From: Bradysia coprophila
Taxonomy: Eukaryota; Arthropoda; Insecta; Diptera; Sciaridae
Length of the DNA: 64,000 bases
Direction: 5' to 3'
NCBI RefSeq assembly: GCF_014529535.1
Contig: NW_023503423.1
Span: forward strand, 2,900,473 to 2,964,472
Each line of letters begins with the position of its first letter. The first letter of the stretch is position 1. The notes below the pieces were generated by a model. That model did no database searches, was not told the DNA's origin, and saw nothing but the letters and a program-made list of their open reading frames with translations. Below are positions 44,167 through 55,494 of the stretch, piece by piece. The translations under genes were made by a program, and so were the position numbers.

Positions 44167-47100
44167 ATGACTTCGACTTACAAATCCAATCACTCGGTCT
44201 ATTCACATGGACGGTAAGTGCCTTGGTCTTACGATGTGGTCACTTTGTTTCAATTTTCTCCGTCCGAATCATTTCAGCTCGTCGACCAATTTAGCATCAC
44301 AGAAATCGCGCTCAATGAAATCGGTCAAAGTGCCGTGGTACCAGAAACCGATTTTGCACAACAACAAGTACATCAATGTCCAGAAAAGTGCCATGTTCGT
44401 GGCACTGTTTTCGATTGTAAGTCGTTTTTTCTCCTTTGATTTACTCCCCATCTCAACCAATCAAACTTCATCCCCAACAGTTTACAGCACTTTTCACTGT
44501 AGTCACGGCTGCTTTTGATATATACAGTCTGGGCATGGCAGCTCCGGGCAGCACACATTACGGTTACTATTTCATCTCGTACGAATTTGTCTACGTCGGC
44601 AACAATCACATCCGCAATGCGTTGATAATGTTCGCCTTTTTCTCATTGATCGGAGGTCTGGCCATATTGGTCACCGGGATAATGCTTGTGGTCGCGCTGA
44701 GAAAAGTAAGCCGAAAACATCTTCCGATTGTGGCTGCAGAACTTTACTGAATCGAAACTCCATTTTCCATTATAGGAACACGAGCACAGGATCGTACCGT
44801 GGTTGTGGTCCTTTGCCATCTTTACCATCATCCGGTTCATGGCCTTTCTATTCTTTGCCATTGTCAACGATCTGATTTTCGCTTACAATATTCTGATGGT
44901 TTTGGTGTGGATAGTGCTGTTGGTGGGCTGTGCCTACAGCTGGTTGATCATTTATTCGTTGTATCTGGAATTGGCCGATTTGACGAAATTGGAGGATCTG
45001 GCCCATTTGAGAGTAAGTCACTAGTCAATTGAAGTCGGTTTCGGCCTTGGAAATATTTTTGATGAAAGAAAGTTTAATGACCGGACGTCAGTCCAAATTT
45101 TTGGAACAAGAAAAATTTCGAGTATGAGGTACCCAGTCCATACAGAATATCTCTTTGTGGTTAGGCCATTTTTTGGAAGAGTAGAATGAATTATTAAATT
45201 GAAAGTAGAGCCAACTTCTTAGTTTAGAACAAGACAAAAATTGCTCCGGAGCATTGACATTTAGACTTCACGTACGAATTTTGTCGTCCTGAAAAAGTTG
45301 AAACTCTCGTAGAGAAAACCAGAAACTAAGAAATCACCGAAAACTCTTTGACCAAAGATTTTAAACTATTTGGAAAATGGGTTTGGTTGACTAGTTCGTG
45401 AGCATGACAATGACGATCTTTTCCATTTCATTTTAATATTTTTCTCTGACTCAAATGACCAATTGTAAGGGATTAATGGGTTTAAACACAGCTAGCACTC
45501 GTACGTCAGACGTCAGAAAGCCCTTCTCATACATAAACGCAACACAGTGCATTTGAATGCACTGTGGAATAGAATGCACTTTTGATATTTTTAGATGTTA
45601 GGTCGGAGTCCTGAACAAGATTTCACAAAAATTTTTTGATTTTCCGCCGTATCCTTTGGTCCAGCGGAATCCATGGCACCCAATGACACAAAGGGCGCGG
45701 TAGAAAAATGATTGTGGTTGCATTCGGTAGAGAAAATTGGTTACATTGGTGCAAGGGAACCTTTCCAACTTCCGGTTCAGAGGGTTTTCAGAATTTTCTT
45801 TTTATGTGACTGGAATGCGATGTGGCCGTCTTCTTATGTGACCAATAAAAAAAGATGATTCTCTTGATTCCTGGGGTACATGTCTTTCCGAAAATCATAG
45901 TTTAGAATTGAACTTCACTGAGTGTCCGCCTGCTTCCCTTGCACCTATGGAACCATTTTTTTTTTTCATTGTACCACTTGTATGTGTTGTGCGTTTTAAC
46001 TAACGTCAAGAACTCCTGTCTTAACGAAAGAAATGCAAAACCCATCAGCCTATACAAATGTTTTCGATGCTAGAAGCAACGCTATGGGCTTAATTCCGAA
46101 AAATTGAAGCTTATTTTTGACAGCTTCAAATAATAATAAAGCTTTGCTTTCATGAGCTTTCATCACGTTTGAGCAGATGTTTTTGTGCTTAATGACATGA
46201 TTTTCCCTTCATGTGAACGATATCTGAGCGCAGGGCTTTGTTTTGGGATTTTTTATTCTGCAAATTCTGAAAAAAAATTTAGCAAAAATATTGGCATTAG
46301 TTGCAATTCAATTTGGACGAAATTGTATTGTATTGCCGGGGCATATGTAGGGTTGCCATTTTTGAAAATTCGAAAAGAGGACATTTTGTACGAAAAAAGA
46401 GGACAAAAAGAGGACGCCTTTTAATTCGAAAAAGAGGACGAAAAGAGGACAAATATAGAGTCTTAGCTCTTTTATTATTCTATGTGGACCAATAGATATT
46501 CAAATAATTAGTGAGAAAAGTTAAAATTAAAATTTCATTTGGTTTGAGGCGAATCCGAGGTTTCAGTACCATTTGTAAACATGACCTTTTTTTTCTTTTT
46601 TTATAAAAACCTTCATATTCTTCCTTATTTTCCAGAAAAGTGATTCTTTTACTTTTTTTGCTAACTTTACTTGGAGTTCTTGAACTGTAAGCTACAAACA
46701 TGCACTTATCTCAGAAGAAATTCATAAGTTTTTTTCGATACTCCATTTTTGTTTAGAAGTAAAAATCTAAAAAATAAGAAACGTGTTTCTTAATAATTTA
46801 CAAATCTAGGCCTGTTCTAGGCACATTTTCTGAAATCTGACTGTTTCTGACTAGAGGTGTGCGCCGATCTTAAAATAATCGGCGGCGGTGCGCCGACTGG
46901 TAAGGGATCGGCGGTGGCGCGCCGAGAGAAATTTATAGTCGGCGGCGGTGCGCCGATCGGCGCGCCGATAAATTTACAAAAAATCTAAATTTTCGAAAAC
47001 ACTGAATTCTTACTATCTTGCGATCTGAAGTATCAACAACTTATACAAGGGGAATCAACCGAGACATATCTCACCTTTTATATTTTGAATGTACAATCAC

Positions 47101-49025
47101 TGACCTTTTATTTTAAAAACATCTGACTTAATGAATCCACGAATGATTAGTGAGTTTGCGTAAATGACATATAAGCGAGAAGGCTGCAAAGCGCAACCAG
47201 TAAAAAACGATCTTTTCAAAAACAAGTATTTACAATAAATAAAAATCATCAACTCTGTTACGCCCCAAAGTCCCCAAAATGCAACTAGCGTTTCTCCGTT
47301 GAATTGCAATAGAAATCTTTTGTATTTGGTAATCCATGGAGCGTTGTTCGCCAGAAGCTTTTCTCATTAATGAACAAAATTTCTTAATTAATGTACTTGT
47401 TTCGGGACCCATGCAACCTAGTGATTCAAAAGCAATAGGTGTAAATAATTTTTTTTCTTTTAAACGTATGTAATGATTATGCTTGAATCTTTCAGCATTA
47501 TCTGCAATTGATACAGATTTTTTGGATGATTGATTTATCTAATTTATCTAATGGTTACATCGCACAAAATCCCAACGTCCGGTCTTTTACCGTCATCTCT
47601 AGAAATGCCCGGAGGTTGTAACAGATTGAGCATGAGAAAAGATTTTATTAACTTCATCATGTCCTGGAATCCATCGTCCGCTTTTTTGCAAGATAAACCG
47701 TGTAAGCCATCCTTCATAACCTATAAGCTATAAGTCAACTTACAAGTTGGAAATTTTAAGTCACATCATCATACTAGATGTTCTGCAGGTTTGTTATTTC
47801 CAACTTATAATTTATATGTCATTTACGCAAACTCACTAGTATTATCTTTCGATTTATGCAATAACCGTTCCCGTTGTCTTTAGTCCATCTTCTATGTAGG
47901 AGTGAGTTCGTAGTAGAAGGTTTTCGCAAATAAGAGATTTAGATAAACTTAAATTTATAAGTAATAAGTGTATTAGCTGAGCAGCGTAAAGAAACCTGAC
48001 TTATAAATTAAGAGAGATAAACATTTGCTCAAACCTTGTACTCAAGCACACACATTTTTTATAGATATTTCAATTTAACTTTATATTACCGCCTATTAAA
48101 ATGGTTGAAAGCAGTAAACGTGCAAAATTTCGGCGCGACGAAAATACAATCGGCGGCGGCGGCGGCGTGAGGTATTATTTTTCGGCGGCGGCGCGCCGAA
48201 AATTTAGCAAAAAATCGGCGGCGCGCCGGCGTAAAATCGGCGGTGCACACCTCTATTTCTGACCAATGTAGGAAAATTTTCTAAAACCTTTCCGTTTCTC
48301 ACGAATTTCCTATATTCTGCCTATTTCACACCAATTTAGTTGCATTTTTAAATTGCTGCTAGAATATGATTCGATTTCAACTTAATTTCGTTTTTTTAAT
48401 ACTCCTGGTTTACTCCTTATTTTATGCATATAAAAACATTAAAATTCCCAATCATAATGCTAAAGCTTCCTTAATTCCTAAATATGGAGTCGAATTTTTG
48501 ACTGCGAGGACTAGTCAACTATATCATTCGAATGCTGTAGAAACTATGTAGTTTTAGAAATAGCTGCGCAGCGAAATTTTTTCCGTAAAATTTGACCACC
48601 AAACTTAACAGATTTTCGCTAAAATTTAACAATATTTTATAAAAAAGAGGACAAAAGAGGACGTTGTGTGAAAAAAGTGATGTTCTTAGAATTTTTACAA
48701 AAAAGAAGAATTAGACGAAAAAAGAGGACATGTCCTCTAAAAAGAGGACGAATGGCAACCCTAGGCATATGGCAATACAACACTTAACCAAATGCTGAAA
48801 AAATTCCGATTAATTTCTAAAAATGATTTCAAATTTGTTTTTCGGAATTTTTCGAATTAAAATTCTCATAACAAAGCCCTGCTATGACCGCTAATTCTAA
48901 ACAAAACAAAAAAAATTACAATTTTCCAGATGGGTACAATGGCATCGATTCACGGCTCAACAAATCCATCGATTGCGGGTTCTCGCCCGACTACGCCGTA
49001 CACCACGGTTTCGACAATTCACTAA
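44167..49025 (+). CDS. Four-transmembrane protein, pasiflora/fire-exit-like or LAPTM-like
   Basis: Five exons: 44167-44213, 44278-44416, 44481-44705, 44776-45012 and 48930-49025, all GT-AG and in phase, for 247 residues. Cytosolic basic N-terminus (SSTNLASQKSRSMKSVKVPWYQ split by an intron), then four hydrophobic segments: about 54-76 (SAMFVALFSIFTALFTVV), about 106-135 (NALIMFAFFSLIGGLAI), about 147-168 (WLWSFAIFTIIRFMAF), about 172-200 (ILMVLVWIVLLVGCAY). A conserved juxtamembrane YLELADLTKLEDLAHLR follows, and a Ser/Thr-rich tail ending SRPTTPYTTVSTIH. The arrangement resembles the insect tetraspan proteins of the septate-junction pasiflora/fire-exit group or LAPTM4 relatives; I cannot decide and give no symbol. 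Intron 4 (3.9 kb) holds a nested stack of hAT-like elements. AATAAA at 49249 fits the poly(A) signal. Confidence 0.85.
45013..46230. other. First part of intron 4 of the four-TM gene
   Basis: No exon or clear repeat. A short direct repetition of GAATGCACT occurs near 45553-45580. The intron continues through the nested elements at 46231-48881 to the acceptor at 48929. Confidence 0.5.
46852..48255. mobile_element. Inner hAT-like element, TSD TTTCTGAC, GC-rich ends
   Basis: Termini TAGAGGTGTGCGCCGAT and ATCGGCGGTGCACACCTCTA, flanked by the perfect 8-bp repeat TTTCTGAC (46844-46851 and 48256-48263). The first and last about 130 bp are dense in CGGCGGCG/GCGCGCCGA, in strong contrast to the AT-rich interior. 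The interior carries a retroelement gene fragment on the minus strand (47230-47725). Confidence 0.88.
47230..47725 (-). pseudogene. Fragment of a retroelement C-terminal nuclease-like domain
   Basis: On the minus strand, 47725-47555 reads DGLHGLSCKKADDG and later SRDDGKRPDVGILCDVT. After a frame disruption, about 47520-47230 reads SIADNAERFKHNHY, FTPIAFESLGCMGPETS and KISIAIQRRNASCILGTL. The pattern HGLSC...DGKRPD...AIQRGNA..ILGT is, from memory, the C-terminal part of a family of metazoan retroelement polyproteins. It is broken and only a fragment. Its position inside a hAT-like element suggests capture. Confidence 0.6.
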
Positions 49026-49511
49026 ATTAATTTTAGTATTGTCTCTCTGTAGTTATATTAAGTGCCTGGTTAAACGTACACCTAAGTTTCGACAAAATTT
49101 TAAGTTTTCATTTTTTTCTCGTTTTTAAGAATTTTTCTGTAATGTGCAACGATATCCGTCCAGATTTCTAGTTTGTAATTTTTTTATGATTATTGTATGA
49201 CACAGACGATCTGTAAGATCACTTCTTCGAAAAGTGTAAATTGCTTTTAATAAAAGAAATTATTTCTACAACTTTGGGAGTTTGATTTGTGGAGAGATGA
49301 AACGGTCAGGGACAAGATGTTGGGAAGAAAAAATTTCCGGAGTTTTTGGAATGTCTCACCAGTCCCTTAGTATGAAGATCATCGAAAATTTGGTGATGTT
49401 TAATTTCGAGCAAATGCAACATGGCAGTTGGCTGCGTCGTGTTTTGATAGAAGTCACAAAATTTCGACGATCAAAACGACATTTTCCAAATTTGTAGTGT
49501 TGCATCTTGAA
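49026..49511. other. 3' UTR of the four-TM gene and 5' region of the kinesin
   Basis: AATAAA at 49249-49254 probably ends the upstream gene, leaving about 260 bp as promoter and 5' UTR for the kinesin. The frame is open upstream of the kinesin ATG but without motor homology. Confidence 0.5.
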
Positions 49512-50904
49512 ATGCCCACAAACGAAACTCATAATTTAAAGGTCGTCCTTAGAGTTCGTCCACTGCTGCGACGCGAATCGAAACAAACCAAACGAAATGT
49601 GATACGGATTGTCGACGAAAACACAATCATTTTCGATCCGACTGATGGTGAAATGAATGCGGACTATGACATCAGTCGGGGCTACGCCAGTTTTGCTAGA
49701 AAGAATTTGAACTTGTCATTCGACCGAGTTTTCGGAAGCGAAGCGACGAACTTTGATATCTTCGAATATGCTATGCGACCACTTGTTTCGGCCGTGTTGA
49801 ATGGGTACAATTGTAGTGCTTTCGTGTATGGCGTTACTGGTGCCGGGAAAACTTATACGATGTTAGGAACTGATCGTCATCGTGGTGTGGTGTATTCGAC
49901 GGTTGACGAACTGTTCAAACAAATAGAGCCGTTAAGCGACAAGAGTTCCTTTGACGTTCGTATTTCCTACGTAGAAGTTTACAATGAACAGGTGAGGAAT
50001 CTGTTGACGAAAAGTGGTCCACTGAAGCTAAGAGAACATTCAACTGGTGTTGTAATAGACGGGGTCGCTCCACACCCGATTTGCTGTTGTGACGACGTCA
50101 TCGGTCTACTATCATTCGGAAATCATAATCGTGCACAGCATCCAACCGATGCCAATTATAAAAGCAGCCGAAGTCATGCAATATTTCAGGTGCATGTCGT
50201 ATCGACGAATAAGAAAAGTGGCCTGAGTCGGGTCGTAAAATTGTCGATGATCGATCTGGCCGGCAGTGAGCGTGGCTCGAATGCCAGTCACATGGACCAA
50301 AGGTTCAAGGAGGGCACATGCATCAACAAGTCGCTATTGGCGCTGGGAAATTGCATTAAAAAATTGGCCGAAGGATCGAAACACATTCCGTACAGAGATT
50401 CGAACATGACACGAATACTGAAAGACAGTCTCGGCGGGAATTGTAAGACTGTGATGATTGCGAATGTATCACCCGCAGAGCGTTCATACAATGAGACGTA
50501 TAATACGTTGATCTATGCAAGCAGGTAATTCATTTTCAGAAGTTGACTGGGATACTTTGGGAACATAGTCAGACCTTGCACGATCAGCTTAACTGACAAC
50601 GAACTTTCTTCTAAAACCTAGCGCTCGGCAGATTCGTACAGCTGCCGCAACGAAAACGCAACTGCAGACCAATTTGCCCAAAGAATATTATGCAAACAAT
50701 CTGGCGGCTCAGATATCTGAGACTGAACAACTGCAGGAGCGTATCCAAAGTCTGGAAAAGCAAGTGTCGTCACAGGCGAAAGTAATTGAGAATTATGAGA
50801 GTGCTCAGCATGGTTTGGTGAAACTTGTGAAGAAGATTGAAACATTGAAGCGTAAAATTGATAGATCGTACCACGATTTGCTATCAACGCGGCAGCGAAA
50901 ATGA
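49512..50904 (+). CDS. Kinesin-8 (KIF18/Klp67A-like), motor with very short stalk
   Basis: Two exons, 49512-50524 and 50622-50904, giving 431 residues. Kinesin-8 motors walk to microtubule plus ends and promote their shortening in mitosis. Seen: N-terminal motor start KVVLRVRPLLRRESKQ, P-loop GVTGAGKTYTML near 107-118, VSYVEVYNEQ-type strand (SYVEVYNEQVRNLL), the kinesin-8-like RAQHPTDANYKSSRSH switch I region near 205-222, switch II DLAGSERGS near 247, KSLLALGNCI and HIPYRDSNMTRILKDSLGG, a neck, then about 60 residues of coiled coil (SETEQLQERIQSLEKQV). The usual KIF18/Klp67A length is about 800-900, so the stalk and tail are absent; a clean TGA ends exon 2 and no further exon was found. Either a genuine short paralog or one truncated by the repeats downstream. 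The start ATG at 49512 directly precedes the motor. Confidence 0.9.
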
Positions 50905-52258
50905 TATTTTTTCCCCGTGATTTTATGTCCTCCATTACCCCTAGTAAAATTGTCAATTCTATGCGGAAGTTGAATTTTATTTGCCCATCCCTATGGAGAT
51001 CTACGGAAATTGAGACCGTTTCCTTGATTGCAAAAATGTCCTCTTTCGACGAACTTCAAGCAAAAGTGATCATAGTCAACAGATCGCTAAATAGAGTACC
51101 ATTTTGTTTGAAATAATGTTTTACAGTTGTGTGACACAAGGTCAACTTTCAGTACCCTATAGATCATTGTCAATGTCGTTTGAGATGTCAAATGAGCTGT
51201 CATTTTCACAAAGCTAACCACAATGTTAGAAAAATTTATATGGAGCTGTCATTGTTTGAGGTTAGCCTTGTGAAATTGACAACTCATTTGACACTATTTT
51301 GATAGAGAAACCGTTATTTGACACTGATCTATTCAGAGTACCACTAATACATGAAGTGCGTTGATACAATCAAATTAATTCAATAAATTTCGTCGATTCA
51401 ATCCAATTCAATATTCGTCACAGCTTCTCGTCACAATCAGTTTAAATTAACAAAGATCAATCCAACTTTTGCTTCTAAAACAATCAACATTAATTCATGG
51501 ATTCCACGGAAACGAAAATAGTTGAGGAACTTTTTCCAACACTTCTGTGGGCTTGCAGCACAAAAGTACTGGGTTCATTTATATGTGGAACGATAGTGGG
51601 TGAGGCCAGCTACAACACCCCATACTCACTTTCGTGGAACATCGAAGCTGCAGAGAAGGCGGACTCTCCGAACATTCACTACATTTTTAGTCATAACTCT
51701 CGTGGATCTACTCGCACCAAGCGGTGCGTATACTCTACCTGTAGGTCTTTCCAATGCCGACATTCGTACATACAACATTACAACAATTTAAAATAATTTT
51801 TTCTTGAGTTATTGTCGAAAAACTGTTTTTGGTACCCTCTGACACGTCTTCACTTTTGAACGCTTTTCACAGAAAACAATTTTTTTTTAGAAAAAGTGAC
51901 AGATACGTGTTTCTTAGAATTGAAAGACGAATCCAACGAGCTATCACTCATTAAAGTCGGAGACCGCTTGTTCCCAAAGTTAAAAAAATCACCTGAAAAT
52001 TTGGCGATATCACTCTTAAGATTCTCCTATATGAAGTCACAGGTTATGAGAATCGCAGATAACTTTAATTTCACCAAACCTATGCTTCTCAGCGTTTTAG
52101 CAAACAAAATTAAATGAAGAATATACTGCAACCAATGAATTTCATAGACTTTTATCAAGCAAAAGATACGTCCAAATCCTATGCTGATGAATCAGCATTT
52201 GCAAAACCTGAAGCAGAAAAGTTCGTTACCTCAAGACTTCAGATTTGGTTGCAGAAAG
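50905..52258. other. Repeat-derived DNA 3' of the kinesin
   Basis: 51188-51295 is an inverted repeat (CAAATGAGCTGTCATTTTCAC and inverse). 51700-52000 matches parts of the CAGAGCC-family interior (GCGTATACTCTAC(C/T)TGTAGGTCT; GAGTTAT..CG.AAAA..GTTTT.GGTACCCTCTGACA), so it is a decayed relative without its ends. The open frames 51497-51796 and 51896-52117 lie in this and I do not regard them as genes. Confidence 0.5.
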
Positions 52259-52478
52259 CAATGAAAGTAAATAGATAGGTATGGCCAAACGTGGTATGGC
52301 CAAACGTTCAAATTGGTTCTAGCCGGAGCACATACGGATTTGCATGGCGCCACCTCAAACGAACTCATTTCTAGTGCAAATTTCCACTAGAAATGAGTTC
52401 GTTTGAGGTGGCGCCATGCAAATCCGTATGTGCTCCGACTTGTATGGACTGGCCATACCTACTTATCTACTTTCATTG
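52259..52478. mobile_element. hAT-like MITE, CAATGAAAGT family (copy 2), TSD GCAGAAAG
   Basis: Termini CAATGAAAGTAAATAG and CTACTTTCATTG, inner AGGTATGGCC/GGCCATACCT, and a long near-perfect palindrome around CTAGTGCAAATTTCCACTAG. Flanked by the perfect 8-bp repeat GCAGAAAG (52251-52258 and 52479-52486). 220 bp. Confidence 0.88.
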
Positions 52479-52486
52479 GCAGAAAG

Positions 52487-53153
52487 TGGCAAATCATTAA
52501 AGAGAAATCAGTAGATAGAAAATGCCTGACTCTCCTTGCAAGTTTGTGACAGTCCTAAGAGCAACTACGTAGAAGGTAAAAATTTCTGTCGGAAATTGGT
52601 AGAGGAATTATGTACAACAGTAGAGGTTAAGTCGACGGAGTTTTCGCTTAAGAGCTTTCATCCATTTAGTTTTTTAAACAACCAATTATTGGTGCCACCT
52701 AACGTTTAGCAAATTTTTAAAAACTTTTAAATTTCAAAAATGTTGAGGTTGAAGTTTTTGTATGTTTTGAAAATTTACTAATAAGAAACTGATTTATAAC
52801 TTATAAGTCATTTGTTGATAAGGATTCCAAATGGATAATGAAAATTAAGTTTAACGTGTGATTAGTGATTGTTGCCCTCGGCTTCGCCTCACACGAAAAA
52901 AGCTAGATGTCACAATACACAAAACAAAAAAATACACACAGTTGAATCTAATCAAATCTTTTACCAGATCAACGCTATCAACGCACTCCAATAGCAGGTA
53001 CAAAAGAACAGATTTTTTTTACGGTCATTTGGCCTCTTATTTTGTATGGAACTGGAACGTCCGTAACGCAGTGGCCTATACCAACATAAAAAAACTGAAT
53101 TTGTATGAGAATTTTGAACTACTATGTCGTGTCGAGTACCCCGAACATATGTG
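52487..53153. other. AT-rich spacer with a dispersed repeat
   Basis: The only structure found is at 53010-53075 (TTACGGTCATTTGGCCTC...ACGTCCGTAACGCAGTG), the inverse of sequence in the Gr pseudogene intron near 16915-16965. The frame 52858-53193 runs across it and into the MITE and is not considered a gene. Confidence 0.4.
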
Positions 53154-53416
53154 CAAGGTTCTGAAAGAACAGGTTAAGACACATATGAGTTAATCACGAA
53201 GGCGGTGACATACAAATTTTGACAAATAGATGCTATTTATTGAACATACTCATTACAGATTGTTTGAAATGTCAACCTGATAAAAACTTTTTTTTTTCTT
53301 CAAGTTGACATTTCAAACAATCTGTAATGAGTATGTTCAATAAATAGCATCTATTTGTCAAAATTTGTGTGTCAGCCGCCCTCGTGGGTGTCTTAACCTG
53401 TTCTTTCAGAACCTTG
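53154..53416. mobile_element. hAT-like MITE, CAAGGTTCTG family, TSD CATATGTG
   Basis: Termini CAAGGTTCTGAAAGAACAG and CTGTTCTTTCAGAACCTTG, flanked by the perfect 8-bp repeat CATATGTG (53146-53153 and 53417-53424). The inner arms around TGTTTGAAATGTCAAC are long and nearly perfect. Same family as 42340-42572. 263 bp. Confidence 0.9.
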
Positions 53417-53460
53417 CATATGTGGCCATATTATGTACTGGCAAATGCTAATAGTAATTA

Positions 53461-53693
53461 TACCTAGTGAGGAAATTAGAAGAAATTTGTACGACGAAAT
53501 GTGGTCCCAACATCATTTTGTATAATATACACATTTCGTAAAATTTTACACCAATGCATGTATGCGTTGACTCTTTTGATAGTTCAATTTACCATCTTAT
53601 TTAGGAGGGCAAACACATACCAATAAACATTTCGTATTTAATGTTGGGACCACATATTTTACGTAATTTTGTTTGAATTTTCCTTTCTAGGTA
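53461..53693. mobile_element. Inverted-repeat element, TACCTAG ends
   Basis: TACCTAGTGAGGAAA and, on the right, TTTCCTTTCTAGGTA, with mirrored GTGGTCCCAACAT / ATGTTGGGACCACA inside. TAATTA stands on both sides and may be the target duplication. A lone right-arm-like piece (TTTTACGTAATTTTGTTC...ATAATTACTTA) lies at about 54292-54338. Confidence 0.6.
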
Positions 53694-54600
53694 TAATTAC
53701 TCTTAAGGTAAATGCACAAAAGTCTTAAAAATTAAGTTTCAGCTTTTCTCATGGAATAAAGCAAACCAAGGAGAGGTTTCTGTTGGATGAGTTATTTAAA
53801 TTCGGAAAACACTCTGAAATTATCATTTATAAAATCAGATTGTCCTTCGCACCTCAATTTCTCAAAGGTGAACTTCATTGGAAAGTTCCATCTCCAGCAC
53901 TGTGAACCTGCTGCTATCTGTTATCAATAACGACTTTAAGAATAAATGTCAAGCTTTGACAAAATTAGATCTTGATTATGGCAAAACACATTGTAAGAAA
54001 TGAAGTAAAAGTGGAACTGCTGATAAGCGTGATTTTTTAATAAAACTTTTTAAAAATACTTGCTGGCTTGCTGGCTACAGTTCTGTATGAAATAACTACA
54101 GAACTCTGTAACCAACTGTATTTTATGGAGAAGTTTTGTTAAAAAAATCATCACAATGTAACCTTTCCACAGACGACACTCTTATCAGCAGTTCTACTTT
54201 CGTATCCATCGGATCTATTGCTTCATTTTCTTTATATTTTAACTTTATGTGGATGCCAATAGATATGTTCAAAATTACTCTCGACCAACTATTTTACGTA
54301 ATTTTGTTCAAAATTTCCTCTCAACATAATTACTTAGTATAGATAGATATGGCCTTTATTCGTATATAGAAAAGAAGCGACGATAAATTCAGCGATTCGT
54401 CACTTTATGTTCAGACATTAAAGCCCTGAAACTGATGGGTATGTTTAATAAGCATTGTTTATGCTAAAAAGTCATTTGGACAACTAAAATTAAAACTCGT
54501 AAAATTCGATTTTAATGTTAACAAAACAATCTGTCTCTCTGTCCCGCATGTAGTGTTATTTTATGAAGCAAGTGTGATATTTATGTATAAAATAGTGAGG

Positions 54601-54798
54601 GATTCTTTTGAAAAACAGCCGAACCTATATACGTTTCGTGTACCCGAGAAATTTCTGTAAGAAAAGTGTACGTTTTCAGTCTTTTTCGGTTGAAAACTTC
54701 AACTGCACACATCTCAGTGTGGATTTATTTTAAACCCAATAAGACCCACTGGAAAATGCGTCCGCGATGTCGGTCGGCTGTTCTTCAAAAGAATCCCT
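54601..54798. mobile_element. Deleted relative of the GAGGGATTC foldback element
   Basis: It has the same ends as 13059-14029 (GAGGGATTCTTTTGAAAAACAG and CAAAAGAATCCCTC) and about 130 bp of one arm (GAGAAATTTCTGTAAGAAAAGTGT, CATCTCAGTGTGGAT), but lacks most of the second arm. It is followed at 54855-55000 by sequence related to 15870-16080. Confidence 0.7.
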
Positions 54799-55494
54799 CA
54801 GACACAGTAAGACAATCATTTCAATCAAACAAAAACCTCTTAGAAGAGAAAGGGTGACGCAAGTCCTTTACTTACAAAACTATTGATATCAGAATAGGTG
54901 ACACTCAAAGCTACGATACGCAATAATAATTTAACTTTACAACCAGTTGTTTACATTCAAAACAAATTGCGACACAAATGGCAGATTTTGAGGATAGCTA
55001 TGCAACAAATAGACAGCAAAGATTCTGTAGATCTAGATATTTCTTAAAAAGTTCAAAAGCTGTCTTTAAAATTTGTTTAAGTAACAAAGGTTTGTGCATG
55101 ATAGGATAGGATAAGTGGGCTGCCATTACGAGACTTGCACCTAGACCGCGGTTGTGTTATTTGTGCTTATCCACAAAGCAAAAAATGGGGTTAATCGATT
55201 GCCAGAAACAAGGAAAATATTCTATACATAATACTCGTAAAGTTAGTAGAGTAAAACAAAACCGAGAGTCGTGTAAGTAGAGCTGCTCCAGGAATAGAGC
55301 TGCAATCATCTTCCATTTGTGAAGCAATTTGTTTTTAATACAAATTTAAATAACTGCTTGTAAAGTTCAATTATTGCGTATCGTTGCTTTGAGCGTCACC
55401 ATTTCTGATATCAACAGTTCGTGTTGTTTCAGGGTGTTTGTCTAGAAATTAAGTATTTATCATCTAACAGCTGGACATTTGTTGCGAATGACAC
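54799..55494. other. Non-coding spacer
   Basis: Apart from the 15.9-kb-related segment at 54855-55000 I see no gene, repeat or motif here. Confidence 0.4.

Larger units (their letters stand above)
46349..48763. mobile_element. Middle hAT-like element, TSD GGCATATG
   Basis: Termini TAGGGTTGCCATTTTTG and CGAATGGCAACCCTA, flanked by the perfect 8-bp repeat GGCATATG (46341-46348 and 48764-48771). Subterminal regions are rich in AAAAGAGGAC on both sides in the same orientation. It is itself split by the element at 46852-48255. No transposase seen. Confidence 0.85.
46231..48881. mobile_element. Outer hAT-like element of a three-level nest
   Basis: CAGGGCTTTGTTTTGGG at the left is mirrored by ATAACAAAGCCCTG at the right. 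Between them lies only about 0.23 kb of the element's own sequence plus the inserted 46349-48763 element. Flanks tctgagcg and tatgaccg are at best an eroded duplication. The terminus resembles that of the small element at 58649-58820. Confidence 0.65.

Noticed and set aside
51497-51796. A 99-codon open frame after the kinesin
   Set aside because: Its 3' half lies in sequence shared with the CAGAGCC-family repeat interior, and no family features are visible; not a continuation of the kinesin.
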